Shown: positions 1-7,605 of the stretch, one piece after another | Layout: each line of letters opens with the position of its first letter | How positions within the stretch are numbered: position 1 is the stretch's first letter | From: Selenomonas sp. | Lineage (GTDB): Bacteria; Bacillota; Negativicutes; Selenomonadales; Selenomonadaceae | Assembly: GCA_003518745.1 (NCBI GenBank) | Contig: DOYB01000107.1 | Location: 1 to 15,044 of the forward strand | Length of the DNA: 15,044 bases | Direction: 5' to 3' | Notes under the pieces: generated by a model | Database searches by the model: none | Told to the model about the DNA's origin: nothing | What the model saw: the letters and a program-made list of their open reading frames with translations, nothing else | Program-made: the position numbers and the translations under genes

Positions 1-8
1 AGAAGCTT

Positions 9-37
9 TTTACATATTCATATCATGTCTCTGTATT
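9..37 (+). promoter_or_regulatory. weak sigma-70-type promoter candidate for the glg operon
   Basis: TTTACA (9-14) matches five of six positions of the -35 consensus. TGTATT (32-37), 17 bases further on, matches four of six of the -10 consensus. A transcript would begin near base 44 and leave a leader of about 170 bases before glgC. The region is AT-rich, so such matches arise easily, and the real promoter may lie upstream of the window. I found no better pair between here and glgC. Confidence 0.25.
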
Positions 38-153
38 TCTTTGAGGCTCTTTATCACAGAGAAAGAAAAAAATTTTGATATTTCAAGATTTTATGAAGGA
101 GAAAAAAGATAAATGTAGAAAGAATATAGCTAGATATGTTATGAGGAAATGAG

Positions 154-178
154 GCAATGCAGATTTTAACAGCATTGC
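154..178. repeat. inverted repeat in the glgC leader
   Basis: GCAATGC (154-160) and GCATTGC (172-178) form a perfect 7-bp inverted repeat around an 11-base spacer, followed by a T-rich stretch (TTTGTTTA). In RNA this is a modest stem-loop and could be a weak attenuator. In DNA it could be an operator. It lies 39 bases before the glgC start codon, outside the ribosome binding site (AGGGGGGAT, 205-212). No regulator can be named from it. The rest of the 217-base leader contains only very short reading frames. Confidence 0.35.
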
Positions 179-217
179 TTTGTTTACGAAAAAAGCAGAT
201 ATCCAGGGGGGATTTGT

Positions 218-1378
218 ATGAGAAAGACAGAATGCTTGGCAATGATTTTGGCAGGCGGGCAAGGCAGCCGTCTCAAAGCTTTGACGAAAAACATCGCGAA
301 GCCGGCGGTTCCCTTCGGTGGGAAATACCGCATTATCGACTTCCCACTAAGTAATTGCTCGAATTCGGGTATAGAGAAGGTGGGCGTGCTTACCCAGTAC
401 CGTCCTTTGGAGCTCCACAACTACCTTGGTTCCGGCAGCGCATGGGATCTTGACCGTAACGGCGGCGGAGTGTTCATTCTGCCACCATACGCCAGAGAGA
501 AGGGAGCTGATTGGTACAGAGGCACTGCGGATGCTATTTACCAGAACATGAATTTTATCGATCTCACAGATCCGGAATACGTGCTGATTCTGTCAGGCGA
601 CCATATTTATACAATGGACTATTCCTGGATGCTGGAATCACATAAGATGAACAAGGCTGATGCCACTATTGGCGTTTTCGAAGTACCCTGGGACGAAGCG
701 CCTCGTTTCGGTATCATGAATACGGATAAGTCCACGGGACGTATAATCGAGTTTGAGGAGAAACCCCCGCAGCCTAAGAGCAATCTGGCGTCCATGGGCA
801 TTTATATTTTCTCTAAGGATTTCCTCAAGAAGTATCTGGAAGATGATGCAACTAATGATAATTCCAGCCATGACTTCGGCAAGGATCTGATTCCCAAGAT
901 GCTTGACGACGGTGCGCGGTTGTTTTCCTATGCCTTTGACGGTTATTGGAAGGATGTGGGAACCATAGAGAGCCTCTGGCAGGCAAATATGGATCTTCTG
1001 CAGGATGAGCCACCCTTTGAGATAAATGGAGACTGGAAGATCTATTCCTCGAATTCCTCCATGCCGCCTCACTATGTTGGGCCGGATGCCAAAGTGAATC
1101 GCTCCATGATAACCGAAGGCTCTATGATTCTGGGCGAAGTAGAGCACTCCATAATCTTCCCCGGTGTCCGCGTCGGCAAGGGAGCGAAGGTCACTAATTC
1201 GGTACTGCTTCCATATACGACCGTAGGTGCCAATGCTGTGGTTGACCACGCAATCATCGCGCAGAATGTCAATATCACGGCAGGGGCAAGTGTTGTCGGC
1301 ACGCCAGGTGCCATCAGTGTTGTGGCTGAGGGCGAGACCGTGTACCCGGCAGAGGATGGAGAAGGTCAGGTCGGTTGA
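218..1378 (+). CDS. glgC: glucose-1-phosphate adenylyltransferase, catalytic subunit (GlgC)
   Basis: This cytoplasmic enzyme makes ADP-glucose and pyrophosphate from ATP and glucose-1-phosphate, the committed step of glycogen synthesis. The 386-residue product has the usual length for the family. The nucleotide-binding motif GGQGSRL is at residues 13-19, followed by the KPAVPFGGKYR segment (28-38). WYRGTADAIYQN starts at W99, and SGDH contains the metal/catalytic D128. A C-terminal left-handed beta-helix of hexapeptide-like repeats follows. The ATG is preceded by a G-rich Shine-Dalgarno (AGGGGGGAT, 205-212). It is the first gene of the array, 29 bases before glgD. The glgD product is its expected partner: in Firmicutes the two subunits form a hetero-oligomer with higher activity than GlgC alone. 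No disruption is visible. Confidence 0.97.
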   Translation: MRKTECLAMILAGGQGSRLKALTKNIAKPAVPFGGKYRIIDFPLSNCSNSGIEKVGVLTQYRPLELHNYLGSGSAWDLDRNGGGVFILPPYAREKGADWYRGTADAIYQNMNFIDLTDPEYVLILSGDHIYTMDYSWMLESHKMNKADATIGVFEVPWDEAPRFGIMNTDKSTGRIIEFEEKPPQPKSNLASMGIYIFSKDFLKKYLEDDATNDNSSHDFGKDLIPKMLDDGARLFSYAFDGYWKDVGTIESLWQANMDLLQDEPPFEINGDWKIYSSNSSMPPHYVGPDAKVNRSMITEGSMILGEVEHSIIFPGVRVGKGAKVTNSVLLPYTTVGANAVVDHAIIAQNVNITAGASVVGTPGAISVVAEGETVYPAEDGEGQVG

Positions 1379-1395
1379 TTGGGAATAGAGGAAAT

Positions 1396-1401
1396 GGGGT
1401 G
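1396..1401 (+). promoter_or_regulatory. ribosome binding site supporting the TTG start of glgD
   Basis: GGGGTG lies 6 bases before TTG at 1408, with a second purine block (AGAGGAAAT) just upstream. The next in-frame ATG (1420) would remove the first four residues. The MKRVMGIVNL opening matches the usual N-terminus of Firmicute GlgD, so TTG is preferred. Confidence 0.6.
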
Positions 1402-1407
1402 TAACAA

Positions 1408-2520
1408 TTGAAAAGAGTAATGGGGATTGTAAATCTTCAAGAAAATAACAGCTTCATCCGGGAATTGACAGACGCCCGTGCGGTTGAATCGCTGCCTTTT
1501 GCGGGACGTTACCGCATGCTGGATTTTGCCCTTTCAAGCATGGTGAATTCCGGAATAATCAATGTGGGTATCATGCTGCCGGACTATTCCCGTTCAGTGC
1601 TTGACCATATCCGTTCCGGTAAGGATTGGGATTTGGCCAGAAGGCATGATGGCCTTTACTATCTGCCGGCGGCTCTTCCGAAGGACGATTCACGTCCGGG
1701 AGATTTGAAAAACTTCTACTTCAATCTTGATTTCATAGAGCACAATAATCCCGGCAAGAAGTACGTTCTGCTTGCGAGGGGCAGTTTCGTTTACAATATG
1801 GACTTCTCCAGCATACTGCGCTTCCACCAGAATACCGGTGCGGACATCACCATGGTTTATCACAAGATGAAGTCCGAGTCAGCAGGCAAGAACGTGGTTC
1901 TTGAAGTAGCGGAGAATGGCCTTGTTACGGATATTTCCGAGAAGCCTGCCATTTATGATGGTTCCAAGGTTTCCATGAGCATATACCTCATGGAGAAGAG
2001 TACCTTCATAGACATGGTAAGGAACACCTATGAGCATGGCGGTCAGGATCTGCTGCTGGACGGCGTGATACGAAGAGCCAGCAAGTATAAGATTTATGCC
2101 TTCGAGCATACCGGTTATATGGCTCATATAGACTCCACCGCGGCATACTACAAGGCCAGCATGGACATCCTCCAGCCGGATAACTGGGAGGCCTTGTTTA
2201 TGGGCGCTCATCCGGTGTATACGAAGGTCAAGGATGAGGTACCGGTGCAGTATAAGGAAACTGCTGTTGTGAAGAATTCCTTGGTTGCCAATGGCTGCAT
2301 TGTCCGCGGCGAGGTGGAGAACAGTGTTCTCTTCCGCGGCGTAAGAGTGGGCAAGGGAGCCAGAATCAAGAACAGCATCATAATGCAGCGCTGCGAGATT
2401 CGCGATGGCGCCCTCATTGAAAATGTCATCTGCGACAAGAATGTGGTCATTACAAAGGATAAGTGGTTGAAGGGAGCGGAGAATTATCCGCTGATCGTCG
2501 GAAAGAACGTTGTGATTTGA
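1408..2520 (+). CDS. glgD: GlgD, non-catalytic/regulatory subunit of ADP-glucose pyrophosphorylase
   Basis: This 370-residue paralogue of GlgC keeps the fold but has lost the active site. The N-terminal glycine-rich GGxGxRL motif is replaced by a LQENNSF-type segment. The SGDH motif of GlgC corresponds here to R124-G125-S126-F127, so the catalytic Asp is Ser. The LPFAGRYRMLDFALS region and the C-terminal beta-helix repeats remain recognisable. GlgD of Firmicutes has little or no activity alone but raises the activity of GlgC in a hetero-oligomer, which fits its place 29 bases behind glgC. Translation probably begins at TTG. A structured gap of 158 bases separates it from glgP. Confidence 0.95.
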   Translation: MKRVMGIVNLQENNSFIRELTDARAVESLPFAGRYRMLDFALSSMVNSGIINVGIMLPDYSRSVLDHIRSGKDWDLARRHDGLYYLPAALPKDDSRPGDLKNFYFNLDFIEHNNPGKKYVLLARGSFVYNMDFSSILRFHQNTGADITMVYHKMKSESAGKNVVLEVAENGLVTDISEKPAIYDGSKVSMSIYLMEKSTFIDMVRNTYEHGGQDLLLDGVIRRASKYKIYAFEHTGYMAHIDSTAAYYKASMDILQPDNWEALFMGAHPVYTKVKDEVPVQYKETAVVKNSLVANGCIVRGEVENSVLFRGVRVGKGARIKNSIIMQRCEIRDGALIENVICDKNVVITKDKWLKGAENYPLIVGKNVVI

Positions 2521-2678
2521 TATCCTGAGGAATGGGGAATTCCGATGGATTGATGATTCCCAAGTACATTGGGGCCGAATTTATTGGCTGATGATGTACT
2601 AGCCAACGTGTCCAGCAGCATAGGAAAGTTAGGAGCTGCACAGTGCGGCTCCTTCTACTGGATAAAGGAGTGTTTTAC
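2521..2678 (+). other. structured glgD-glgP intergenic region with three successive stem-loops
   Basis: Three inverted repeats follow each other. GGGAAT (2535-2540) pairs with ATTCCC (2556-2561). TTGGCT (2584-2589) pairs with AGCCAA (2601-2606). A longer stem, AGGAGC-T-GCA (2631-2640), pairs with TGC-G-GCTCCT (2644-2653) across a three-base loop with one G-U pair. None is followed by a T-tract, so they are not typical intrinsic terminators. They could mark an RNA processing or stabilising element, or a regulatory leader for glgP. I found no convincing internal promoter. The third stem ends 11 bases before the glgP Shine-Dalgarno. Confidence 0.5.
2664..2670 (+). promoter_or_regulatory. ribosome binding site fixing the TTG start of glgP
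   Basis: AAAGGAG sits 8 bases before TTG at 2679. The in-frame GTG at 2643 lies inside the preceding stem-loop and has no comparable site. The protein therefore most likely begins (M)AKEKKEKK at 2679. Confidence 0.8.
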
Positions 2679-5144
2679 TTGGCAAAAGAAAAGAAAGAAA
2701 AAAAGAGCAACAAGGAGTATGAGAAGCTTAAGGAAAATTTGAAGTCTCGCTTCGTTAATTCTGCTCATATCATGTTTGGCCGGGATATTCAGGAACTCCC
2801 GATGAGCGAGATATACAAGACGGTGGCTGCTGTTGCGAAACAGATTATCACAGAAAACTGGATTAAGACAAACAAGGCATATATGGATCGCGAGGAGAAG
2901 CAGGTTTACTATTTCTCAATCGAGTTCCTGCTGGGTCGCCTGCTGAAGTCAAACCTGATCAACCTTGGTATCGTGGACGCGGTTTCCGAGGTTCTTGAGG
3001 AACTGGACCTGAATATCAATGATGCCATCGAAGAAGAGCCCGATGCGGGTCTCGGAAATGGTGGTCTTGGTCGTTTGGCTGCCTGCTTCATTGACTCTAT
3101 GGCAGCTCATCGTCTGCCGGGTCACGGCTGCAGTATCCGTTATCAGTATGGCCTGTTTGAACAGAAGATTATTAACGGCAACCAGGTTGAGATTCCTGAT
3201 AACTGGCTTAAGGATGGTTTTGCTTGGGAGTATCGCAAGCCGGACAAGGCAATCGATGTAAAATTCAATGGCCATGCCTATATGAAGGAAATGGAAGATG
3301 GCACCCTTAAGCTGGTTCATGAGAATGCCATGATCGTTATGGCAGTGCCATATGATGTGCCGGTGGTGGGGTACCACAACAATACCGTGAACACCCTTCG
3401 CCTTTGGAACGCGGAAGTCAATCGCGATTTCTCTGATTATGGACTTTTGACACAGGATCAGATTCGCGCTAGGAATGACTATCGTAATTTCGTTGAGAGT
3501 ATTACTACATCTCTCTATCCGGATGATAGCTCCTACGAAGGTCGGCGCATGCGTCTGATTCAAGAGTACTTCCTGGTTTCCGCGGGTACCCAGAGTATCG
3601 TCCGCCACTACAAGCTGGCCGGCATGGATATCCATGATTTTGCTCAGAAGATAGCAATCCACATCAATGATACGCACCCTGCCCTCTGCGTGGCGGAGCT
3701 TATGCGTATCCTGGTGGATGAAGAAGGCTTGGAGTGGAATGAGGCATGGGCAATCGTAAAGTACACCATTGCCTATACCAATCATACAATCATGCCTGAG
3801 GCGCTTGAAAAGTGGCCTGTGGATATGTTCAAGGAGCTCCTGCCCCGTATCTACATGATCATTGAGGAAATCAACCGCAGGCATCTTGAGGAAGTTCGTC
3901 TGCGCTATCCCAAGAATGAAGACAAGGTTCGCGCCCTCTCAATTATTGAGGCCGGAGAGGTGCATATGGCACGTCTTTCAATCGTTGGCAGTCACAGCGT
4001 AAACGGTGTTGCCAAGATTCATTCCGATATCCTCAAGTCAACGACACTTCATGATTTCTATGAATACAGTCCAAAGATGTTCAACAATAAGACCAACGGC
4101 ATTACCCATCGCCGCTGGCTTATGGGCTCCAATAGGGAGTTGGCGGAGCTTATCGATGACACAATCGGCAGCCGCCGTTGGCACCGCTATCCGGAGCAGC
4201 TTGATGTTTTGAACGACTTGGCAGTGGATGATAAATCCTTCCTTTCCGAGCTTGGGAAGATCAAGAGACTTCGCAAGGCGGATTTGGCAGAGTATATCAA
4301 GAAGCACAATGGCACAGTGTTGGATCCCGATACCATTTTCGATATTCAGGTAAAGCGAATCCATTCCTATAAGCGGCAGCTCATGAATATACTCCACATC
4401 ATGTACCAGTACCACCGCTTGAAGACGGATCCCAACTATGACATACTGCCTAAGACCTATTTCTTTGGCGGCAAGGCGGCACCGGGCTACTATATCGCAA
4501 AGGAAACCATCCGTCTGATTAATGCCGTGGCAAACAGGGTCAACAACGATGCCTCTATCCATGACAAGCTCAAAGTTGTGTTTATTGAAAACTTTGGTGT
4601 TTCCATTGGTGAGATAGTATATCCTGCAGCAGATGTCAGTGAGCAGATTTCTACAGCCTCCAAGGAGGCTTCCGGTACAGGCAACATGAAGTTCATGATG
4701 AACGGAGCCATAACCTTGGGCACCCTCGACGGAGCCAATGTTGAGATCCGCGAAGCTGTTGGTGATGAGCACTGCGTTATCTTCGGCTTGAAGGCCGACG
4801 AGGTACTCCATTACTATGCTACAGGCGAATACTCCGCGTGGAATGAGTACAATACCAATGAGAAGGTTCGTACGGTCATGAATCAATTGACTGACGGAAC
4901 ATACGGCAACTTCCAGTCGCTGTTTGATTACTTCCTCCATGCGAATGATGAATTCTTCATACTGAAGGATTTCAACGCGTATGCGGACGCTCATGAAGAG
5001 ATTCAGCGTCGCTATAAGGACAAATTCCAGTGGCTGAAGTCGGCAGCAATGAATATCGCCAATTCGGGCAGGTTCTCCTCTGACCGCACGATTGACGAGT
5101 ATGCTAATGAAATCTGGCAGGTTAAGCCTGTGCTTATCGGCTGA
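2679..5144 (+). CDS. glgP: glycogen/starch/alpha-glucan phosphorylase (GlgP, GT35)
   Basis: The product phosphorolyses alpha-1,4 linkages at non-reducing ends of glycogen and releases glucose-1-phosphate. It is a cytoplasmic, pyridoxal-phosphate enzyme. At 821 residues from the TTG start it has the family's normal length. The PLP site is clear in EASGTGNMKF, where K671 should form the Schiff base, and TLGTLDGANVEI follows. Other family segments present are FSIEFLLGR, GLGNGGLGRLAACF, KTNGITHRRWL, QVKRIHSYKRQ and FGGKAAPGY. The first 22 residues contain nine lysines among five glutamates, a charged leader before the folded domain. Its place inside the biosynthetic array couples breakdown to synthesis. 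A GC-rich hairpin lies 12 bases after the stop. Nothing looks damaged. Confidence 0.97.
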   Translation: MAKEKKEKKSNKEYEKLKENLKSRFVNSAHIMFGRDIQELPMSEIYKTVAAVAKQIITENWIKTNKAYMDREEKQVYYFSIEFLLGRLLKSNLINLGIVDAVSEVLEELDLNINDAIEEEPDAGLGNGGLGRLAACFIDSMAAHRLPGHGCSIRYQYGLFEQKIINGNQVEIPDNWLKDGFAWEYRKPDKAIDVKFNGHAYMKEMEDGTLKLVHENAMIVMAVPYDVPVVGYHNNTVNTLRLWNAEVNRDFSDYGLLTQDQIRARNDYRNFVESITTSLYPDDSSYEGRRMRLIQEYFLVSAGTQSIVRHYKLAGMDIHDFAQKIAIHINDTHPALCVAELMRILVDEEGLEWNEAWAIVKYTIAYTNHTIMPEALEKWPVDMFKELLPRIYMIIEEINRRHLEEVRLRYPKNEDKVRALSIIEAGEVHMARLSIVGSHSVNGVAKIHSDILKSTTLHDFYEYSPKMFNNKTNGITHRRWLMGSNRELAELIDDTIGSRRWHRYPEQLDVLNDLAVDDKSFLSELGKIKRLRKADLAEYIKKHNGTVLDPDTIFDIQVKRIHSYKRQLMNILHIMYQYHRLKTDPNYDILPKTYFFGGKAAPGYYIAKETIRLINAVANRVNNDASIHDKLKVVFIENFGVSIGEIVYPAADVSEQISTASKEASGTGNMKFMMNGAITLGTLDGANVEIREAVGDEHCVIFGLKADEVLHYYATGEYSAWNEYNTNEKVRTVMNQLTDGTYGNFQSLFDYFLHANDEFFILKDFNAYADAHEEIQRRYKDKFQWLKSAAMNIANSGRFSSDRTIDEYANEIWQVKPVLIG

Positions 5145-5155
5145 TTGTAACGGGT

Positions 5156-5190
5156 CTCCGGGCAGGGCGCCTGCCCGGAGGCTTGCCGGG
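5156..5190 (+). other. strong GC-rich stem-loop after glgP, with an alternative fold
   Basis: CTCCGGGCAG (5156-5165) pairs perfectly with CTGCCCGGAG (5171-5180) over the loop GGCGC. No T-tract follows, so it is unlikely to be an efficient intrinsic terminator. It may protect the 3' end of glgP mRNA or mark a processing site. CCCGG (5174-5178) can instead pair with CCGGG (5186-5190), which would break the first stem. The second stem ends 24 bases before the glgB ribosome binding site. Confidence 0.6.
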
Positions 5191-5214
5191 AATTCAAGAT
5201 GGTTCCGAAGGGAA

Positions 5215-5222
5215 AAAGGAGG
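5215..5222 (+). promoter_or_regulatory. ribosome binding site fixing the GTG start of glgB
   Basis: AAAGGAGG lies 9 bases before GTG at 5232. The upstream in-frame ATG at 5199 precedes this site and has no good site of its own. The in-frame TTG at 5226 is only 3 bases away from it. GTG at 5232 is therefore the likely start and removes 11 residues from the longest reading frame. Confidence 0.8.
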
Positions 5223-5231
5223 ATTTTGTAC

Positions 5232-7490
5232 GTGAAAACATCAAATCTGGGAGAGTACGATTTGTATTTGTTTCACCAGGGAACAAATTATCACGCCTAT
5301 GAGATGCTGGGTGCACATTTCGTAGAGCAGGACGGCAAGAAAGGCGTACGGTTTGCAGTCTGGGCACCACATGCAAAATCCATCAGTGTAGTGGGCGATT
5401 TTAACGGTTGGGACACTCGCGTAAATGCTATGCTGCGCTGTGACGACGGTGAGGTTTGGTGGGCGTTTATCGAAGGGCTGAAACCCGGAGATTTGTATAA
5501 GTATGCCATTGAGCCTCAATGGGGCGGTCCGCATATCATGAAGGCAGATCCCTACGGCTTCTACGCGGAGAAGAAACCTGATACAGCTTCCCGGCTTTAT
5601 GAGTTAGGAAACTACAAGTGGTCGGACGGCGAGTGGATGGAGAAAAAGAAGAAGGAATCCTCTTATTCGCGTCCAATGCTGACCTATGAGGTGCACGCGG
5701 GCTCTTGGAAGCGCAACCCCGAGGGTGAGTATCTTACCTACCGTGAGCTGGCGGATCAGCTCATAAGCTATGTGAAGGAGATGAACTATACTCATATTGA
5801 GTTTATGCCCCTTTGCGAGCATCCCTTTGATGGCTCTTGGGGCTATCAGATTACGGGATACTATGCCGTGACCAGTCGTTACGGTGAGCCTGATGATTTC
5901 CGCTACCTTGTAGATACAGCCCATAAAAACGGTATCGGTGTCATAATGGACTGGGTACCCGGACATTTCTGCAAGGACGATCAGGGTCTAAGGGAGTTTG
6001 ACGGAAAGACACTGTATGAGTCGGATAATCCTCAGCTTTCAGACAATAAGGGATGGGGCACCATTAATTTCGACTATGGGCGTACTGAGGTGCAGAGCTT
6101 CCTGATTTCCAACGCTCTCTTCTGGTTCGAGGAGTACCATATCGACGGACTTCGGATTGATGGTGTGGCAAACATGCTTTATCTGGATTTCGGAAGGGAA
6201 GAGGGTGAATGGACTCCCAATAAATACGGGGATACAGGGAATCTGGAGGCCATGGACTTCTTGAAGAAGCTCAACGAAACAGTCTTCAAGTACAATCCGC
6301 AGGCATTGATGATAGCGGAGGAGTCAACGGCGTGGCCCCTTATCTCAAAGCCGGTGTACATGGGTGGAATGGGTTTCAACTACAAGTGGAACATGGGTTG
6401 GATGAACGACATGCTCAAGTATGTAAGTCTTGACCCTGTTTATCGCAAGTGGAATCACGACAAGGTGACTTTCTCATTCATGTATGCGTTCTCGGAAAAT
6501 TTTGTACTGCCCCTGTCCCATGATGAAGTGGTTCACGGCAAATGCTCACTTCTAAGCAAGATGCCGGGAGCTCCGGATCAGTGGCGTCAGTTTGCCGGAC
6601 TTCGCACGTTCTTTGCCTACTGGATGGCCCATCCGGGCAAGAAACTCCTATTTATGGGAGGAGAGTTCGGTCAGTACATCGAGTGGAACTATGAAGATAG
6701 TCTTGACTGGCATTTGCCAAGGGAATATCCAATGCACAGCAAACTTCTGGAGTATTCCAAGGCATTGAATAGGTTCTATTGCGATCATAAGGCTTTGTGG
6801 CAGGTGGATTTCGATTGGAATGGTTTCCAGTGGATTGACTGCGATGACAATGAGAACAGCATTGTCTCCTTCGTCCGAAAGGCGGAGGATGGAAGTGATT
6901 ATGTGATCGCGGTCTGTAATTTCACTCCGGAATCTCATACCGGATATCGTATCGGAGTGCCGGAAAAGGGCAGCTATCGTGAGGTATTCAACAGCGATTT
7001 GGAAATTTACGGCGGTAGTAATGTTAAGAACGAGGGAGATATCTCCAGCGAGGATGTTGTATGGCATAATCGGGAGCAGTCTATCGTTATTACAGTACCG
7101 CCATTGGCTACGGTGTATTTCAGGCGCAGTGATTTAGCCGACGCGGATGAAGGAACCAAGCCCGCGGCAAAGAAGACGGCTCGTAGGAAGACGGCTTCTG
7201 AACAGGTGAGCAAGGAAGCTGTCGAAGAACCTAAGAAGACGGTGAAGCGGCGAACTGCCGCAAAGGCCTCTGATAAAACAGCGGCTGAAACCAAGGTGAC
7301 GGCTGCAAAGAAAACATCGACAGCCGCAAAGAAGCCGGCTGCGGGGAAGACCACAGCCACAACGAAAAAGACCGCTGCTGAGAAGAAAACAGCCGCAGGA
7401 ACCGGAAAGACCGCGACTGCCAAGAAAAGTAGTACCGGGGTGAAAAAAACCGCGACAGCAAAGCGGACCACGAGAAAGACAAAGGAATAG
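5232..7490 (+). CDS. glgB: 1,4-alpha-glucan branching enzyme (GlgB, GH13) with a histone H1-like basic tail
   Basis: GlgB cuts alpha-1,4 chains and transfers the fragment to form alpha-1,6 branches. The 752-residue product opens directly with the short DLYLFHQGTNYHAYEMLGAH segment and a CBM48-like domain (VVGDFNGWD), so the longer N1 domain of enterobacterial enzymes is absent. The GH13 barrel has D310 (nucleophile, in DGLRIDGV), E363 (in MIAEES) and D431 (in LPLSHDEVVHGK), so the active site is complete. The usual C-terminal beta domain ends near residue 635 (TVYFRRSDL). Residues 636-752 are an unusual extension with 28 Lys, 6 Arg and only 11 acidic residues, rich in Ala and Thr. Start is GTG at 5232. 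The gene lies 87 bases after glgP and 115 before glgA. Confidence 0.96.
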   Translation: MKTSNLGEYDLYLFHQGTNYHAYEMLGAHFVEQDGKKGVRFAVWAPHAKSISVVGDFNGWDTRVNAMLRCDDGEVWWAFIEGLKPGDLYKYAIEPQWGGPHIMKADPYGFYAEKKPDTASRLYELGNYKWSDGEWMEKKKKESSYSRPMLTYEVHAGSWKRNPEGEYLTYRELADQLISYVKEMNYTHIEFMPLCEHPFDGSWGYQITGYYAVTSRYGEPDDFRYLVDTAHKNGIGVIMDWVPGHFCKDDQGLREFDGKTLYESDNPQLSDNKGWGTINFDYGRTEVQSFLISNALFWFEEYHIDGLRIDGVANMLYLDFGREEGEWTPNKYGDTGNLEAMDFLKKLNETVFKYNPQALMIAEESTAWPLISKPVYMGGMGFNYKWNMGWMNDMLKYVSLDPVYRKWNHDKVTFSFMYAFSENFVLPLSHDEVVHGKCSLLSKMPGAPDQWRQFAGLRTFFAYWMAHPGKKLLFMGGEFGQYIEWNYEDSLDWHLPREYPMHSKLLEYSKALNRFYCDHKALWQVDFDWNGFQWIDCDDNENSIVSFVRKAEDGSDYVIAVCNFTPESHTGYRIGVPEKGSYREVFNSDLEIYGGSNVKNEGDISSEDVVWHNREQSIVITVPPLATVYFRRSDLADADEGTKPAAKKTARRKTASEQVSKEAVEEPKKTVKRRTAAKASDKTAAETKVTAAKKTSTAAKKPAAGKTTATTKKTAAEKKTAAGTGKTATAKKSSTGVKKTATAKRTTRKTKE
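7137..7487 (+). other. segment coding the Lys/Ala/Thr-rich GlgB C-terminal tail
   Basis: These 117 codons give a low-complexity, strongly basic tail (34 basic against 11 acidic residues, no aromatic residues). It is built from loose AAKKT/TAKK-like units and should be disordered. Lys uses both AAG and AAA and the units are not exact DNA copies, so the composition appears kept at the protein level rather than arising from recent slippage. It resembles histone H1 tails and the KPAA/AAKP tails of AlgP and PhaF in pseudomonads. A hydrophobic antisense reading frame across this stretch is only the complement of the Lys/Ala codons. Confidence 0.85.
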
Positions 7491-7605
7491 ACGCCTAAAA
7501 GGCGGGATACATTGAGCAAGAGGCCCGGACAGGAGGGCAACATATCCTGGCGGGAATTATTTAAGAAATATGATAATTGGAAGCCAATAAGGAGGATATG
7601 AAACT
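7491..7605 (+). other. glgB-glgA intergenic region with two small stem-loops
   Basis: CGCCT (7492-7496) pairs with AGGCG (7500-7504) right after the glgB stop. CAGGA (7530-7534) pairs with TCCTG (7545-7549). Both stems are short and lack T-tracts. The glgA ribosome binding site AAGGAGG (7589-7595) closes the region. TATGAT (7569-7574) resembles a -10 box, but no -35 box is visible at a proper distance, so I do not call a promoter. Confidence 0.35.

Noticed and set aside
157..354. 65-codon frame overlapping the start of glgC
   Set aside because: It has no Shine-Dalgarno, and most of it is an out-of-frame reading of conserved glgC sequence.
2949..4994. Two long antisense reading frames (311 and 318 residues) opposite glgP
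   Set aside because: Both lie entirely inside the conserved phosphorylase gene and show no recognisable protein features.
7007..7543. 178-residue antisense reading frame with very hydrophobic composition, like a membrane protein
   Set aside because: It is the complement of the Lys/Ala/Thr-rich GlgB tail: antisense of AAG/GCN codons gives Leu/Phe/Ala/Val codons. No ribosome binding site or context supports it.
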